A stretch of 64,000 bases of DNA from Sipunculus nudus (lineage: Eukaryota; Annelida; Sipuncula; Golfingiida; Sipunculidae): positions 33,299,558 to 33,363,557 of the forward strand of contig CM049310.1 of the NCBI GenBank assembly GCA_026874595.1, read 5' to 3'. The notes under the pieces are model-generated. The model had not been told where the DNA came from. It made no database searches and worked only from the letters and a program-made list of their open reading frames with translations. Both the position numbers and the translations under genes were made by a program. This document shows, piece after piece, positions 51,016 to 59,975 of the stretch (position 1 is the first letter of the stretch; each line of letters starts with the position of its first letter).

Positions 51016-54000
51016 CATTTATATAAAACAATAGTAAATAAAAATAAGGATTATAAAATTTGATGATAATTCTATTTTTTTTGTTTCATTTATAACGATG
51101 CATTTATTAAATCTCAAATAAGTTAGATCATTCATACGGGACTGAAGGGACGCAAAACGTGTAGCGTCAAGGCTGAATCCAATAAATCACATAATTTATG
51201 CTTATAAGTACGGTACTTTTTTCAGAGGGTTCCTCTCGAATAATATTTATTTAAGCGCTACTGGTTGTTGTTTAAGTCTGTTCCCATTTCCCATGTCCCA
51301 TGCTGCTTTGCGCGTGGCCTGTGGGTTTGTGTTCATGGGCGAGCTATTTACGCCCCAAACGACCAAGGGTGCCAGCCAAGAGATATGAATGCCGTGAATA
51401 CAGCATTATTTTATAATTAACATGATTATCTTATGTCAGTTATCAACTACTATCGAGCGAGTGTTAGAGATATCTTTTCGTCATCAAACGTCAATGTTTG
51501 GCGTATTTACGGCAACTAGGTCAGGGGTCAGAGCTGACAGTCATGAGCCATTTTAAACGTCGCTATAATGCGATCACTTTTGCGCAGTTTGTTAAAAGTA
51601 TTAAAGAAAATCACATTTTTATAATGTAGAAGACGCCCTTACATTTGTCCTGATGAATGAAACAAACACCAAATACAGTATGTTACATATATTCCTTTAT
51701 TTTATTCATCAGTCACTTACCTTACTGGATATGACTGGTCTCTTTCGACACCATGTCCGCCAGTTTAGACATGATTCAGTGAGATGAAAAACTTTTCAAG
51801 CGGTTGAAAATTAGAGGAAATTTAGAAATTAATAACCTTGAATATTTTTGGAGGTCGTATAAATAGAGGGATCGAACAATTGGATGGAATACGGTATGTT
51901 ATGCCCACTGCCTGCTAACTTTAGTGTCACTGAGGTAACAGGGCTTTGATGGATTTTCTTGAAACCCACATATAACTATCAAAAGATTATCTCACCTGAG
52001 TTCCATTTTAGGCTTATTCCACACATACTTAATTAGGTCAAGATAACTCACCAGGAATCTATGATGGATTTTAATGAAACTCAAAAGAAATATTAACCAA
52101 TATATTATCTTGCATACATTTGATTCTGGGTAAATGCCATGCATATTCAATGAGGTAAAGGGTCACCACACTTTGGTGGCACTGTGATGACACACCCGAT
52201 ATTTTATGGATTTTCATGAAACTCATTATGAATATTTACGAATAGTTTCTCACCTGAATTGAATTCTGGGCAAAATCCACACATATTTAATGAGATAGAG
52301 GTCACAAGACATAAGACAGGTGTATCATGGACACTTGCCCCACTCTTGTAATCATGAACTTCACATGTCACAATAGTCCTTAATCCCTCATTTATGATAG
52401 TAAGGGCCCGTTTGAGGTTATTTATGATCAATCTGTATCTTTTTATACACAGAGTGTTGAGTTACCAGCCATGAAGGTCACCAAGAAGGTCAAGTCTATG
52501 CAGATGTTCAAGAAACCAGTTGACAAAGCAATTCAGGTCAGAAATGCACTACCAGATTACATCTATCCCTCAATGAACACTGAAGAAAACATTAAATATG
52601 TATGACCTTGTCATCCAAACACACATTTTAAAATAACTTGGTCAGCATTTTGGTCAATTTCTTATAAGTATATGTTCCACAATATTTAATAAAATAGACA
52701 TTTTAAAAGTTGTGATTTGGTCAAATCTTTACTTAATCCTTGGTAATTCTTATATATATACAGTTAGTACATTAGCTCATTGGAGACTAAAGACTGGTTG
52801 GATTTCTTTATGCAGACTTCTAACAGTAAATGGCAGCATTAACTATAGCTGACATATGCCACTTTTTTCACATGGCTAAGACTGTATTCCTAAAAACCTT
52901 AAGAAATTGTACACAGATTCTCCTCTAAATTTAATCATTTGTTTGAAAATGCTTAACTTCACTGTTGTACCAAGTATTTATTCCATGTGGCTACACTTCC
53001 ATATTACAGAAGCCATTTTTGGGTTACTGTAATTTTAAAGTTAAAATTATATATGCCAACTGATGTAATTTATGGAGGGTCAAGACTGTCAATACTGATA
53101 TGGTTGATCTCTTATGTTACAGGGGGACAGAGTAGGTATATGTGTGACACAGTTTGATCCTAAACAGTTAGAGAGAGGATCAGTCTGTTCTCCTGGTGCT
53201 ATGCCTACGATTGTAGCGGCCATAACATCCGCTCATAAAATCCCTTACTACAAAAGCACCATCACAACTAAAGCCAAATTCCACATCACCATGGGCCATG
53301 AGACCGTGATGGCCAGGGTCACATTCTTTGGTTACTATGGCAACCAGAGTGCAACCCCTGGTAACACAAGCGGGTTCGATTTTGATCGTGAGTACAAATA
53401 CCAGGATGAGCTGATGGCAAAGACTGTAACAAAGGCTGCAGCAGCCTGTACAAGTGCTGGTGACGAAGAAGACACACCAAAGGAACAGTTTGTTCTGTTA
53501 GAGTTTGAGAAACCAGTGACTTGTGTGAGCGACTGCTTAGTGATAGGCTCCAAGCTGGATACTGACATACACAGTAATATATGCAGGCTAGCATTCCATG
53601 GCAAATTGCTAGAGCCAATCACAGATGTGAAATATCAGGAGACTATTCTGCCAAAGGTCAAGGTCTACAAGAATAAAAGTAAAACTGGTATTGTTGAAAG
53701 AAAGGCTGATGATTATAATGTGATATGTAAAGGACTCTTCAAGAAGGAGAGCAAGTTAGATGCTTTTGTTAGCCTCAAGGTGGCGCTTTCAACAGGTGAG
53801 GAAGGGGTCATTGATGGTGGCTTCGGTCAAAGTGGAAAGTTCAAGGTCAGAGTTCCAGGTAAGCTTCTTTGTTCATGAAAAAATTAAGATACCATTAACT
53901 CTTTGAAGTAAGTATAATATCTGATTAGTAATTAATGAGGAGGAATTATATAATTTGGTTAATCTTTTTGTACATTTATACATAAGATTACACTTGCAGT

Positions 54001-54679
54001 TCAAAATGAATAAATTTACTGTATAATATAACAACTGGTGCAAAATTTCTACATTTAACAAAGAACGTATATTTGTGCAAGTGGTATAGTTGTGTAAAAG
54101 TAGTGTTATAGACAAGTCCTTACCATGTTTAGGAGATCTCATATTTGGGGATTATTATGAAATGCTTATTATATATGTAAAAGCTCAAAGAAAATGTAGA
54201 AAAATAAAAATAAATAAATAAAAGACTCATATATAAAATCATTAGCAAACTTTAATTGTAAGTCTATGAATAATAAAAAAAATTATCCACAGCCTTCATA
54301 AAAATTCACATCATGGTTTGTTATTTTTAAGTAAATGGTACAACAGTACCTAAGATACAAAAGGAAATGTCTGAATGGGCAATAATGTAATCATAGGCTT
54401 CTCAGATTACCTACATAAAATATGATTAAAATTCTATGGTTCTCAATTAACCAGTTTAAAAATAAAATTAAAAATCTATGTGAATTTGATATTGCAGCTG
54501 GACTATCAGCAACCACAGCCCAAATGTTGGCTGGTACAGGAAAGAAGAAGGGGAAAGGGAAGACAGCAGAAGACCAGCCAAGCCAAGAAGACTGTGCCAC
54601 CCCCACCCAGAGCATTCAGCTGACACTCAACTTCAAGCGATATATATTTGATCCCAAGAAAAAGATGATGCAAACATGA
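28602..54679 (+). CDS. EEFSEC: EEFSEC, selenocysteine-specific elongation factor, seven exons, complete
   Basis: Known role: a GTPase that brings Sec-tRNA to the ribosome at UGA codons, together with SBP2 and the SECIS element. Spliced length is 1719 nt (572 residues; human is 596). G1 GHVDSGKT at 14-21, switch I RGITLD at 45-50, G3 DCPGH at 78-82, G4 NKVD at 132-135, and VAAKPGGPE near the end of exon 3 complete the GTPase. The EF-Tu-like domains carry SVDHCFSIKGQGTVMTGT and GDRVGICVTQFDPK. The C-terminal domain ends LTLNFKRYIFDPKKKMMQT, as in vertebrate EEFSEC. All six introns have GT-AG ends with consistent phases (1,0,0,0,0,1). The start MAASMVNFNVGVLGHVDSGK aligns with the vertebrate start. 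Intron 1 is 17 kb and hosts two TRAF6-like genes. Confidence 0.95.
28876..29039 (+). other. Start of EEFSEC intron 1
   Basis: AT-rich intron sequence up to the first repeat. Nothing else seen. Confidence 0.6.
29040..31230 (+). repeat. F1 repeat, older outer copy interrupted by the inner copy
   Basis: The 5' part (29040-29385) has a decayed start (TAGCTGTAGTTATGGTCTTT, TGTCCAGACGTCTGC) and the internal-unit phrases. After the inner copy the outer resumes with AAGTTATGGGCCTAAACATG and continues to a decayed 3' palindrome region (CACTGTGACCCACAGGTACC, 31208-31227). Confidence 0.75.
29386..30504 (+). repeat. F1 repeat, 1119-bp inner copy with clean boundaries
   Basis: Hairpin 29386-29414 with a perfect F1 consensus, then GTCCGTCGTCTGTCCGTCTG. 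The 3' end has GTCAGCTGAGC (30470-30480, inverted match to the 5' start) and GACCCATAGGTC, ending CCTTGTT at 30504. Removing the insert restores the outer copy's ATAATTTTTAAGTTATGGGC, so both termini are defined. C22 at 30264-30285. Confidence 0.85.
32057..32064 (+). promoter_or_regulatory. TATA box of TRAF6-like gene 1
   Basis: TATATATA within ACC..ACACCTGAAT lies 118 bp before the ATG. The same box and surroundings are conserved in the second copy. Upstream blocks GTTCTCCTGATGTTCAC and GAGTATTTCTCCTGAA are also shared. Confidence 0.65.
32182..33510 (+). CDS. TRAF6-like protein, gene 1 (RING, TRAF zinc fingers, coiled coil, MATH), intronless
   Basis: Known family role: E3 ubiquitin ligase/adaptor of Toll/IL-1 and TNF-receptor signalling to NF-kB. 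442 residues (human TRAF6 is 522). RING at 24-63 (CPVC, CGHHFC, TAC, CPVD: the last ligand is Asp, as in TRAF6). TRAF-type Cys/His zinc fingers at about 90-229. Coiled coil at 230-296, rich in Gln and Leu. MATH/TRAF-C at 297-442 ending GHPGWWQC. The start MAELCQELGYDAEFVPELD was chosen because the paralogue starts there. An in-frame ATG 13 codons upstream is not shared. The lack of introns suggests an old retrocopy or family expansion. It lies inside EEFSEC intron 1 on the same strand. Confidence 0.92.
   Translation: MAELCQELGYDAEFVPELDRKYMCPVCLLGLREPLQTKCGHHFCTACLQGAFKGKRYAKCPVDNEYLDMKTEVYVDAAVKREVLSLQVKCPNHTTECDWQGELRDCDSHEKSCPEAVVSCENNCKESLKRKDMEKHQNTCPMRVVSCEYCGNSILHKDVAMHHLFVCMKFPMNCNVCDQTGILREDFPNHMDEDCPLVTVKCDFASVGCTHEDKRMSLPQHSQEAYHKHMMLLMDKLMQQDEMLAKQRVKVGEATETAARLCEVNCEQQAQLELQQQTLSQLDQQVNQIQSISMSGKILWPVCLKTDQQQTYTSPAFYTSSPGYKLQLTMDLNGYEENGVKYVSMSVHLLKGRFDSSLQFPFSCTCKVTVLAKPDSQDSRPYSADIVCSRMLPCSGSISSPARGQTLLKFIRFDTLKQNIVDGQFTLDVAVNITGHPGWWQC
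33774..33779 (+). other. Poly(A) signal AATAAA of TRAF6-like gene 1
   Basis: It lies 264 bp after the stop in TTTGTGAATAAATATTTTTA. The same context is conserved in gene 2. Confidence 0.7.
33995..38384 (+). repeat. F1 repeat without 5' hairpin, interrupted by another element
   Basis: It starts inside the internal unit (ACCTACAATTCCAAAATTTG) and carries the same CACTCCAGGTCACTGGAAGT block as 30145. It is interrupted at about 34835 and resumes at about 37047 with TTATTGTTTTCACTGTAACT, which matches the uninterrupted copy at 30325. It ends with TCAGCTGAGC (38351-38360), GACCCATTGGTCC and CCTTGTT at 38384. Confidence 0.75.
34835..37047 (+). repeat. Composite insert with hairpin-capped tandem repeats (families F3 and F4)
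   Basis: F3 starts with a hairpin at 34835-34861 (arm CCGCTT, loop GAA), then CAGTCTGTCCTTCCGTC, then a 146-bp tandem unit (CTCAACAACA landmark at 34921, 35065 and 35212). F4 starts with a hairpin at 35909-35942 (TTGTATC..AAAAC, loop GAA), then GCCACCGCTGCCGCC, then a unit of about 280 bp (GCAGACATCCATGCT landmark at about 36285, 36565 variant and 36840). The 212-codon minus-strand frame at 35475-36113 is repeat sequence, not a gene. Confidence 0.7.
38734..39099. mobile_element. hAT-like MITE with 8-bp target duplication
   Basis: 366 bp bounded by CAGGGGCGTCAAT and ATTGACGCCACTG (12 of 13 paired). It is flanked by GTCAAATC at 38726-38733 and 39100-39107, an exact 8-bp duplication as produced by hAT transposases. 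Interior is AT-rich with mononucleotide G/C runs just inside each end; no ORF. Confidence 0.9.
39108..40033. other. EEFSEC intron 1 stretch; nothing recognised
   Basis: AT-rich with ORFs of up to 95 codons lacking domain similarity. G-run at 39239-39248. Confidence 0.5.
40034..42235 (+). repeat. F1 repeat, composite copy of 2.2 kb
   Basis: First F1 hairpin at 40034-40062 with one internal unit. At 40613, right after the T-run of GGCACATTTTTTT, a second, decayed hairpin and a CCGTCCGGCCATCC-type microsatellite begin a second F1 subtype with the 338-bp array. The 3' end is GTCGGCTGAGC, GACCCACAGGTC, CCTTGTTT at about 42235. The outer copy's remainder does not resume. Confidence 0.75.
40700..42010 (+). 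repeat. Tandem array of about 339-bp units
   Basis: ACAAATCGTAACCGCTGGAC landmark at about 40709, 41050, 41388 and 41727, then a decayed partial unit at 41897. It is the plus-strand counterpart of the 13-kb and 17-kb arrays. Each unit ends near GGTGG(C/T)GCCACC; the form at 41640-41651 is a perfect palindrome. Confidence 0.85.
42421..42426 (-). other. Poly(A) signal AATAAA of TRAF6-like gene 2
   Basis: Minus-strand AATAAA in TTTGTGAATAAAT, about 500 bp past the stop and in the same context as gene 1. Confidence 0.65.
42930..44258 (-). CDS. TRAF6-like protein, gene 2 (RING, TRAF zinc fingers, coiled coil, MATH), intronless
   Basis: 442 residues, differing from gene 1 at 21 positions by my count (about 95% identity). 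The RING ligands are all kept (CPVC, CGHRFC, TAC, CPVD). Differences cluster in the zinc-finger region (KET, HQT, VIN, FTN), the coiled coil (VREATE, EINRDQQTQ) and the MATH domain (VILKT, SQPDS, QYTVD, LHV). No frameshift or stop, so both copies look functional. It is antisense to the host gene EEFSEC, in intron 1. The predicted function is the same as gene 1, E3 ligase/adaptor in innate immune or TNF-type signalling. Confidence 0.92.
   Translation of the reverse strand: MAELCQELGYDAEFVPELDRKYMCPVCLLGLREPLQTKCGHRFCTACLQGAFKGKRYAKCPVDNEYLDMKTEVYVDAAVKREVLSLQVKCPNHTTECDWQGELRDCDSHEKSCPEAVVSCENNCKETLKRKDMEKHQTTCPMRVINCEYCGNSILHKDVAMHHLFVCMKFPMNCNVCDQTGILREDFTNHIDEDCPLVTVKCDFASVGCTHEDKRMSMPQHSQEAYHKHMMLLMDKLMQQDEMLAKQRVKVREATETAARLCEINRDQQTQLELQQQTLSQLDQQVNQIQSTSMSGKILWPVILKTDQQQTYTSPAFYTSSPGYKLQLTMDLNGYEENGVKYVSMSVHLLKGRFDSSLQFPFSCACKVTVLSQPDSQDSRPYSADIVCSRMLPCSGSISSPARGQTLLKFIRFDTLKQYTVDGQFTLHVAVNITGHPGWWQC
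44393..44400 (-). promoter_or_regulatory. TATA box of TRAF6-like gene 2
   Basis: Minus-strand TATATATA, 134 bp before the ATG, with the same ACC..ACACCTGAAT frame as gene 1. The 5' leader TGTCTCACTCACA.TACAGT is also shared. Confidence 0.65.
44691..45948 (+). other. End of EEFSEC intron 1; nothing recognised
   Basis: AT-rich sequence with no repeat partner seen and short ORFs only. It ends at the exon 2 acceptor. Confidence 0.5.
45949..46118 (+). CDS. EEFSEC: EEFSEC exon 2
   Basis: Acceptor TTTATTCCTGCAG|GAGCTC, donor GAAAAG|GTATCA. It encodes residues 92-148 (GAQIIDLMMLVVDITKGMQT ... NKVD), almost collinear with vertebrate EEFSEC. Confidence 0.95.
46119..46745 (+). other. EEFSEC intron 2; nothing recognised
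   Basis: 627 bp, AT-rich, without visible repeats. Confidence 0.6.
46746..46835 (+). CDS. EEFSEC: EEFSEC exon 3
   Basis: Acceptor TTTGTTGTAG|ATGAGT, donor CCAGAG|GTAAAA. 30 codons ending PVIPVAAKPGGPE, the G5-region motif of the family. Confidence 0.93.
46876..48986 (+). repeat. F1 repeat in EEFSEC intron 3
   Basis: Hairpin 46876-46904, a shortened microsatellite, one internal unit, and a middle section with GGTGGTGCCACC. The 3' end has CACCTGAGC, GTGACCCACAGGTCC and CCTTGTG near 48986. It fills most of the intron. Positions 48588-48815 match 60530-60750. Confidence 0.75.
49341..49523 (+). CDS. EEFSEC: EEFSEC exon 4
   Basis: Acceptor TTGAATATTAAG|GCACCA, donor AATGAT|GTAAGT. 61 codons covering the end of the G domain and start of domain II (FSVDHCFSIKGQGTVMTGTV). 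Confidence 0.93.
49752..51894. mobile_element. 2.14-kb element with about 26-bp terminal inverted repeats, TA target
   Basis: The left end CTGTATTTCATCTAATTGTT pairs with the right end (reverse complement CCGTATTCCATCCAATTGTT), flanked by TA on both sides. Subterminal GGTCGATTAAAT, GGTCGAATAAATAGA and GGTCGTATAAATAGA repeat near the ends. The interior is richer in CG than the surrounding intron, includes (TC)22 at 50969-51012, and has no frame I recognise as a transposase. The TA duplication suggests a Tc1/mariner-like or similar non-autonomous element. It lies in EEFSEC intron 4. Confidence 0.7.
50969..51012. repeat. (TC)22 microsatellite
   Basis: Uninterrupted TC dinucleotides inside the 2.14-kb element. 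Confidence 0.95.
51897..52452 (+). other. Rest of EEFSEC intron 4
   Basis: A degenerate unit of about 110 bp (GATGGATTTTCTTGAAACC..CACATAT, GATGGATTTTAATGAAACTC, TATGGATTTTCATGAAACTC) recurs at about 51948, 52063 and 52205. No gene. Confidence 0.55.
52453..52536 (+). CDS. EEFSEC: EEFSEC exon 5
   Basis: Acceptor TTTTTATACACAG|AGTGTT, donor ATTCAG|GTCAGA. 28 codons, SVELPAMKVTKKVKSMQMFK and on, collinear with the vertebrate VKKVKSMQMF block. Confidence 0.93.
52537..53122 (+). other. EEFSEC intron 5; nothing recognised
   Basis: 586 bp, AT-rich. Confidence 0.6.
53123..53858 (+). CDS. EEFSEC: EEFSEC exon 6
   Basis: Acceptor CTTATGTTACAG|GGGGAC, donor GTTCCAG|GTAAGC. 245 codons plus one base covering domain III and most of the C-terminal domain (TKAKFHITMGHETVMARVTF, FEKPVTC, RLAFHGKLL, FGQSGKFKVRVP). 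Confidence 0.95.
53859..54497 (+). other. EEFSEC intron 6; nothing recognised
   Basis: 639 bp, AT-rich. Confidence 0.6.
54498..54679 (+). CDS. EEFSEC: EEFSEC exon 7 (last)
   Basis: Acceptor TTTGATATTGCAG|CTGGAC. 59 codons and TGA. It has a lysine-rich stretch (GTGKKKGKGK) and ends in the family's LTLNFKRYIFDPKKKMMQT tail. No AATAAA or ATTAAA is present between the stop and the F1 repeat that starts 165 bp later. Confidence 0.93.
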
Positions 54680-54843
54680 CAACACTTGCAGACTTTTATT
54701 ATTGTTATCTGTAATAAGCTACACAATTTTCATTTATTATAATCTCTGTCATCATCATCATATCATCATTCAGCATTCTTTACTTTAGGTTATTTTATGG
54801 GATTTGCTACATTTTGAAAGAAATACTTTTTTCTTTGATTTTT

Positions 54844-57800
54844 AGCTCAGCTGACTATAAGTCATCTGAGCTATAGTCGTGGGCCATTGTCTGTCGTCCG
54901 TCCGTCTGTCCGGCTTTGCTGTCCGTCTGTCTGGATGTCCGTCCAGATGTCCGTCTGTAAGACTGGCACGTTTTGACACCGTTGAACCTACAATCTGAAA
55001 TTTGGCATACAGTTAGTTGTCCCCAAAATCTCCTACCATGCTGAAAATTGGGTCAATAGGACTTCGTTCCTTCGAGATATTAAGGAAAAACCTCAATTTT
55101 TTATTAGAAATCTATTTTCACACTTCAGGACTGCCTTATATCAAAACCACTCATCTGGTTTTCTTCATATTTACCATAAATATTCCTCTATATAGTTCCT
55201 ATGTACATGCCAGATATTAAGTCAGTATTATATAATTTAAAAAAATTATGGGCCCAAACATAATGGACTTTGTAAAAAAATCAGAAAGATATTTGGTCAC
55301 TTAAGACCAAAAGTGTTAAAGGTAGGGACTTTTTTCCAGTAATACAACTTTAATTAATCAAAATTTAATTGTATACCAAAAATTAGATCAAAATCTGTTA
55401 AATTTTTTTTAATATTGGCAAAAATATAAAATTTGTACCTTAAATTTTGCCCAACTTTGGCCACGGCACGTTTTTTCCTGTAAGTACTGTGGATTTAATT
55501 TTCACAGCATGTATACATAAGGATTTAATCTGTTAAAATCTGAAATTTGAAAATAAAAGCTGCAAAATAAGGCTAGTTATTGAATTTTTTTGGAGGCTCT
55601 TGTTGTATTCCCTTACATTGTCAAGCAGTCCACTGATGACTGTAGGTCATTCAGTGCACATCTGTATGCTCCCCAGGCTGTTGGCATAATTTTAGATGTC
55701 CCCAAAATCTCCTACCATACCGAAAATTGGGTCATTAGGACTTCGTTCCTTCGAGATATTAAGGAAAATAAACTCCGTTTTCCATAAAAAAAGCCATTGT
55801 TACACTTCAAGGCTGCCTAATATCGAAACCACTGATCTGTTTTTTATGGTATTTAGTATTCACATTCTTTCATACATTTTCTATGAACATACCAAAAATT
55901 AGGTCAGTATTGGGTATTATTTTGAAGTTATGGGCCAAAACATAATGCAATTTTTTTTAAAATCAGGAAATATATACATGAGAGAATTGCTGAACCTAGA
56001 GACTTTTTTTTTCCGGAATATAACTTTATTTAATCAAGATTCAATTGTTTACCCAAAATTAGATCTGAATTTTGCAAATTTTTCAAGTTATTAGCATAAA
56101 TAAAAAATCAATACCTTAAATTTTGTCCAACTTTGGCACTGTTGATTTAATTTTCACAGCATATATACATAAGGATTTAATCTTTTAAAATCTGAAATTT
56201 CAAAGAAATTGATTGGAAAGAATAGCTTTTATTCATGTTTTCATACACCATGTCAAGTGTTGTTTACATCTAGCCCACCTAGTAGTACAGCCTTCACTTG
56301 CATTATGTAACCAACCCAAGGCAGCTTGCCTTGGGTCAGCCTGGCCACTACCAGCAGGCTTCCACTCTGCCCTGCACTCCCCCCCCCCCCAGATGGTGCA
56401 TAAAGTAGATGAATGTTATCATTTTCTGTATTTGATTCATTCTTATTCTGGGCTATGCTACATTTTAGATATTGTATTGTACCACCAGGGTTACAATGAT
56501 GAAAGTGTACATTTAATTGTGTCCACAAAGTGGTGTATTGTTATGAAAATGTGGATGTTCATCAGATAAGTAATTCCTTACTTCAGAAGAGTAAAAACTT
56601 CACCAGGTGTGAAATTGACTATTAATTCCAGTAATAAATTAAAACAGGGAAAGTAATTAGCACAATGATAATGTTTGTCCCTCATTCAACCAACAGTGTG
56701 TATAATTTATTTGAAAAGATGTTTTATTTTATCAAATTTACTTTTATTTTATTTTGGTGAATAAAATTAAGCATGTACTGAAAACTCCAATGTGCAAAAC
56801 TTTTTAATAGTGATTCAAGGAATATTCTTGTAGATGCCATGTTGTGGCATTATTTTCTTTTAAATTCAGTTTAAACATTTATGATTTAAAAATAATAAAA
56901 TATATGTGTATGCATAATATGACCCAATATGAGCTACACTCTGGATATATAATGATTGCAACTTTTGCAACAATTCTAATATTTTAACTTATAGTTTCAG
57001 TTTTTTACTCTGTATATATAATGATTGCAACTTTTGCAACAATTCTAATATTTTAACTTATATTTTCAGGTTTTTTTATTAAAAATTTATAAAACCTATA
57101 AAAATGATTCAGATAAAAACTTCTTAATGGAAAAAGTGGATATGCTTAAAAAAATAGGATTATATATAAACTTAAATGCATTATTCCCTTGTAAGTGAAA
57201 TAAAGGTATTAGTCCATTCTGTCCACTTGCCTGTCCATCTGTAAATTTTCATATGCATCACAGTATCTCAAAATTTTACTGTTTTTCTTCATGACAGTCT
57301 TGTCAGAGTATTAGTTTGCAATCATATATTTAGAACTTTACTATAACGAAGTAGGAGGGCCCCTTTCCTCTTAGCTTTTCATATTTTTATATAAATGAAA
57401 AACATTACAATAGAATATTTCTACATCCACCTTCATGCTGCCCTCACTTTTCCCTTTTCCGAACCCCATCCCAAAGTCAGCCTCAGTAAGCAAGAACAAG
57501 GTGAATCAGATATATTCATACTTTAATATTTTGTATAACTATACGTCCATAGGTACCTATGTACATGCCAGAAATTATGTCAGTATTGTGTAATTTGTAG
57601 ACAGAGTGGGCAACACAATAATGTACCTTGTCAAGACTAAAGAGATATTGTGTCATACAGTCACAAATTCATAAATCACTTCATCAGCATAGTTAATCAT
57701 AACATCATATCTGTCAAATTGAAAGCTTGCAGACTACCATACACTTTAGATCCTTCAACAAACAGCCTTATCATCATTCTACTACTGCTTATTACTGCTG

Positions 57801-58067
57801 TCATTGCATTGATATATGCTCAAATATATCATAATTTTCAACCCCTCCTAAATAAATAAAAAATAATCATTATATTTGACTCTATTAATCCATCAGTCAG
57901 TTAATTTCATTTATCATTTACTCACATATTACATTACATTCCTTTATAATAGCCCAACATGTCCATGATATTCATAAGCTTTATCGACTCGATATAGTAT
58001 CACAGTGGAGAAACATTTATAGTACAATCACGATCAGCTGAGCGCCGTGACCCATGGGTCCCTTGTT
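54844..58067 (+). repeat. F1 repeat directly after EEFSEC (about 3.2 kb)
   Basis: Consensus hairpin 54844-54872, a long GTCCGTCTGTCCGG microsatellite and two internal units (from about 54960 and 55680). The 3' end has TCAGCTGAGC, the perfect palindrome GACCCATGGGTC (about 58049-58060) and CCTTGTT. It starts 165 bp past the EEFSEC stop. Confidence 0.8.
56939..57072. repeat. Tandem duplication of 69 bp
   Basis: AATGATTGCAACTTTTGCAA and the following 45 bp occur twice, almost identically, at 56951 and 57020, inside the F1 copy. Confidence 0.85.
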
Positions 58068-59975
58068 TAATTATGACAATATGTTGATGAAAGTGATCTC
58101 ACATTAATTTTCATACTTTGCAAATGATAAATAATTTCAAGAATGTCTGGGGGATAAGGCCACATAGATTAGTGGGAATGACAAAATTAATGTGGTAACC
58201 AAATATTTTGATAGACCGATTTTAATTCAATAAATATTTGAATATGTACAATAAACAATAAATTAGAAATGTTATTACAGTTTATTGAGAAGTAGTGTTA
58301 CAAATAAACATGGTTATGGTCAGTAAAAGTTGAAAATGTTGCCAGGATTTATTATTGCTTTGCAGACTGCAGTACTTTGATCTATCAAGGTAATCCTCTG
58401 TGCTATGTGATCCCTTGTGTCATGTGATCCTCTGTGTCATGTGATCCCCTGTGTCTGCTTTCAAATTGTTCTACTATTACCCACCAGGGGGCAGCATCTG
58501 GTACAAAATATGCTAATTAAATGAAATCTTATATTATCTGTTCCCTTTTAACAAATGCCCAGCTAATGAATGGACAGTAACATTCTTTTCTGTAATTGGT
58601 GTCCACTTGCCTTTCAACATCTCAGCCAATTAAGATATGTGTTGTGTTGCAATTATAATACATGTCATTGCACTGTGAGTGCATCCAGTTAGGTAGGTTG
58701 AGTGGTAACATTTTTTAACTATGCGAATCATCATTATTACCTCATGGTTTTCATCAATACACCTCTAAATAAACTCAGCTGAGATGCAGAAACAGACTTC
58801 TGTTATATTTAACTCAGCATGATTGAATGCAGAATACAAGTGATTGTTATGGATGTATGGTAAATTTGTGGCAGCTGATTGCAAAATGGAATATCAGTGC
58901 TTGTAAATATTGTTGCATACATAGTGCAATGTGATAAAACCCCAATTAAAAACCATTTTTGTTGGTGTTACCCCCCACAAATGAAAAACTTGTGTATCCC
59001 CAGACGGAAAGTTCTGGATACGTTGTACTATGGTTGCACCACCTCCTCAGAAAATATGTTGGGGCAAGATAGCTCAAAAGAAGGTCACAGATCTTTATCA
59101 ATTATTACATGTTTACAGATTAGTGGTGTGCCAAATAATTGATTATTTCAACATTTTAGATATAATTCTATACAGCAGAATACACAGAAATATGGAAGGC
59201 ACATAAAATTACTTATTTATAATCGATCATCAGTTGTTTTTTTTCTCTTAATCATTGAATATGATTTTACAACCAAATTAAATCTTACGACTAATACAGA
59301 TATAGGTGAGAGAATTTAAGTCTGTATAAAATGGGGACATCTGCTTTATCAGGAAAGCGATCTTGACTTTCATAGTTCCATTTTTGGATATAAATCGCAC
59401 AAAACATCTAAAGAAAGCTTGCTTGATTTGTCTAAAAATCTGGTAAAATGAAGATCTTAGACATCTTCTGTATGGGAGACTGTTGGCGCCACCTGTAATC
59501 CTTTTCGTAATCCCCAAGTTTAATGTCCCCATCACTGCCACTTGACATTAGTGTGAGCAATAAAATTCTAACTTTACAGATTCCTTACATCTTATATAAA
59601 TGAATGACCACGGGTCATAGGATTAAGCCTGTTTAAATTTCAGTAAATACCTTCATTATGAGTGTCCTTGACCTTTAATAATTCTCTATTTGGTAAAAAG
59701 TCACACATTACACATTTTTTAAGAATGGATGGATGGATTTTTCTGACAGGTAAAAGTCGCAGGAATGTTGTAGTTTTTTAACAGGCTTACACGAGTTATT
59801 TAATTGGTTCAAATGCCTTGTTTATTATTCATGTCAAAGATGTCAGAGCACCTCCCTGAAGCAAGTTCTGTGAAAACGTGGCTGCCACAGACTTGGTAGT
59901 ATGAAGATGATGCTTAGCATAATTAAGAAAATTTATTTTTTGATTTGCCAAAAAAAGTCCTGGAATGTCATAATT
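58068..59975. other. Intergenic stretch with a 22-bp minisatellite
   Basis: 58393-58460 holds about three and a half units of GTCATGTGATCCTCTGT type. 59478-59490 has TTGGCGCCACC, as in the tandem families. No gene recognised. Confidence 0.55.
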
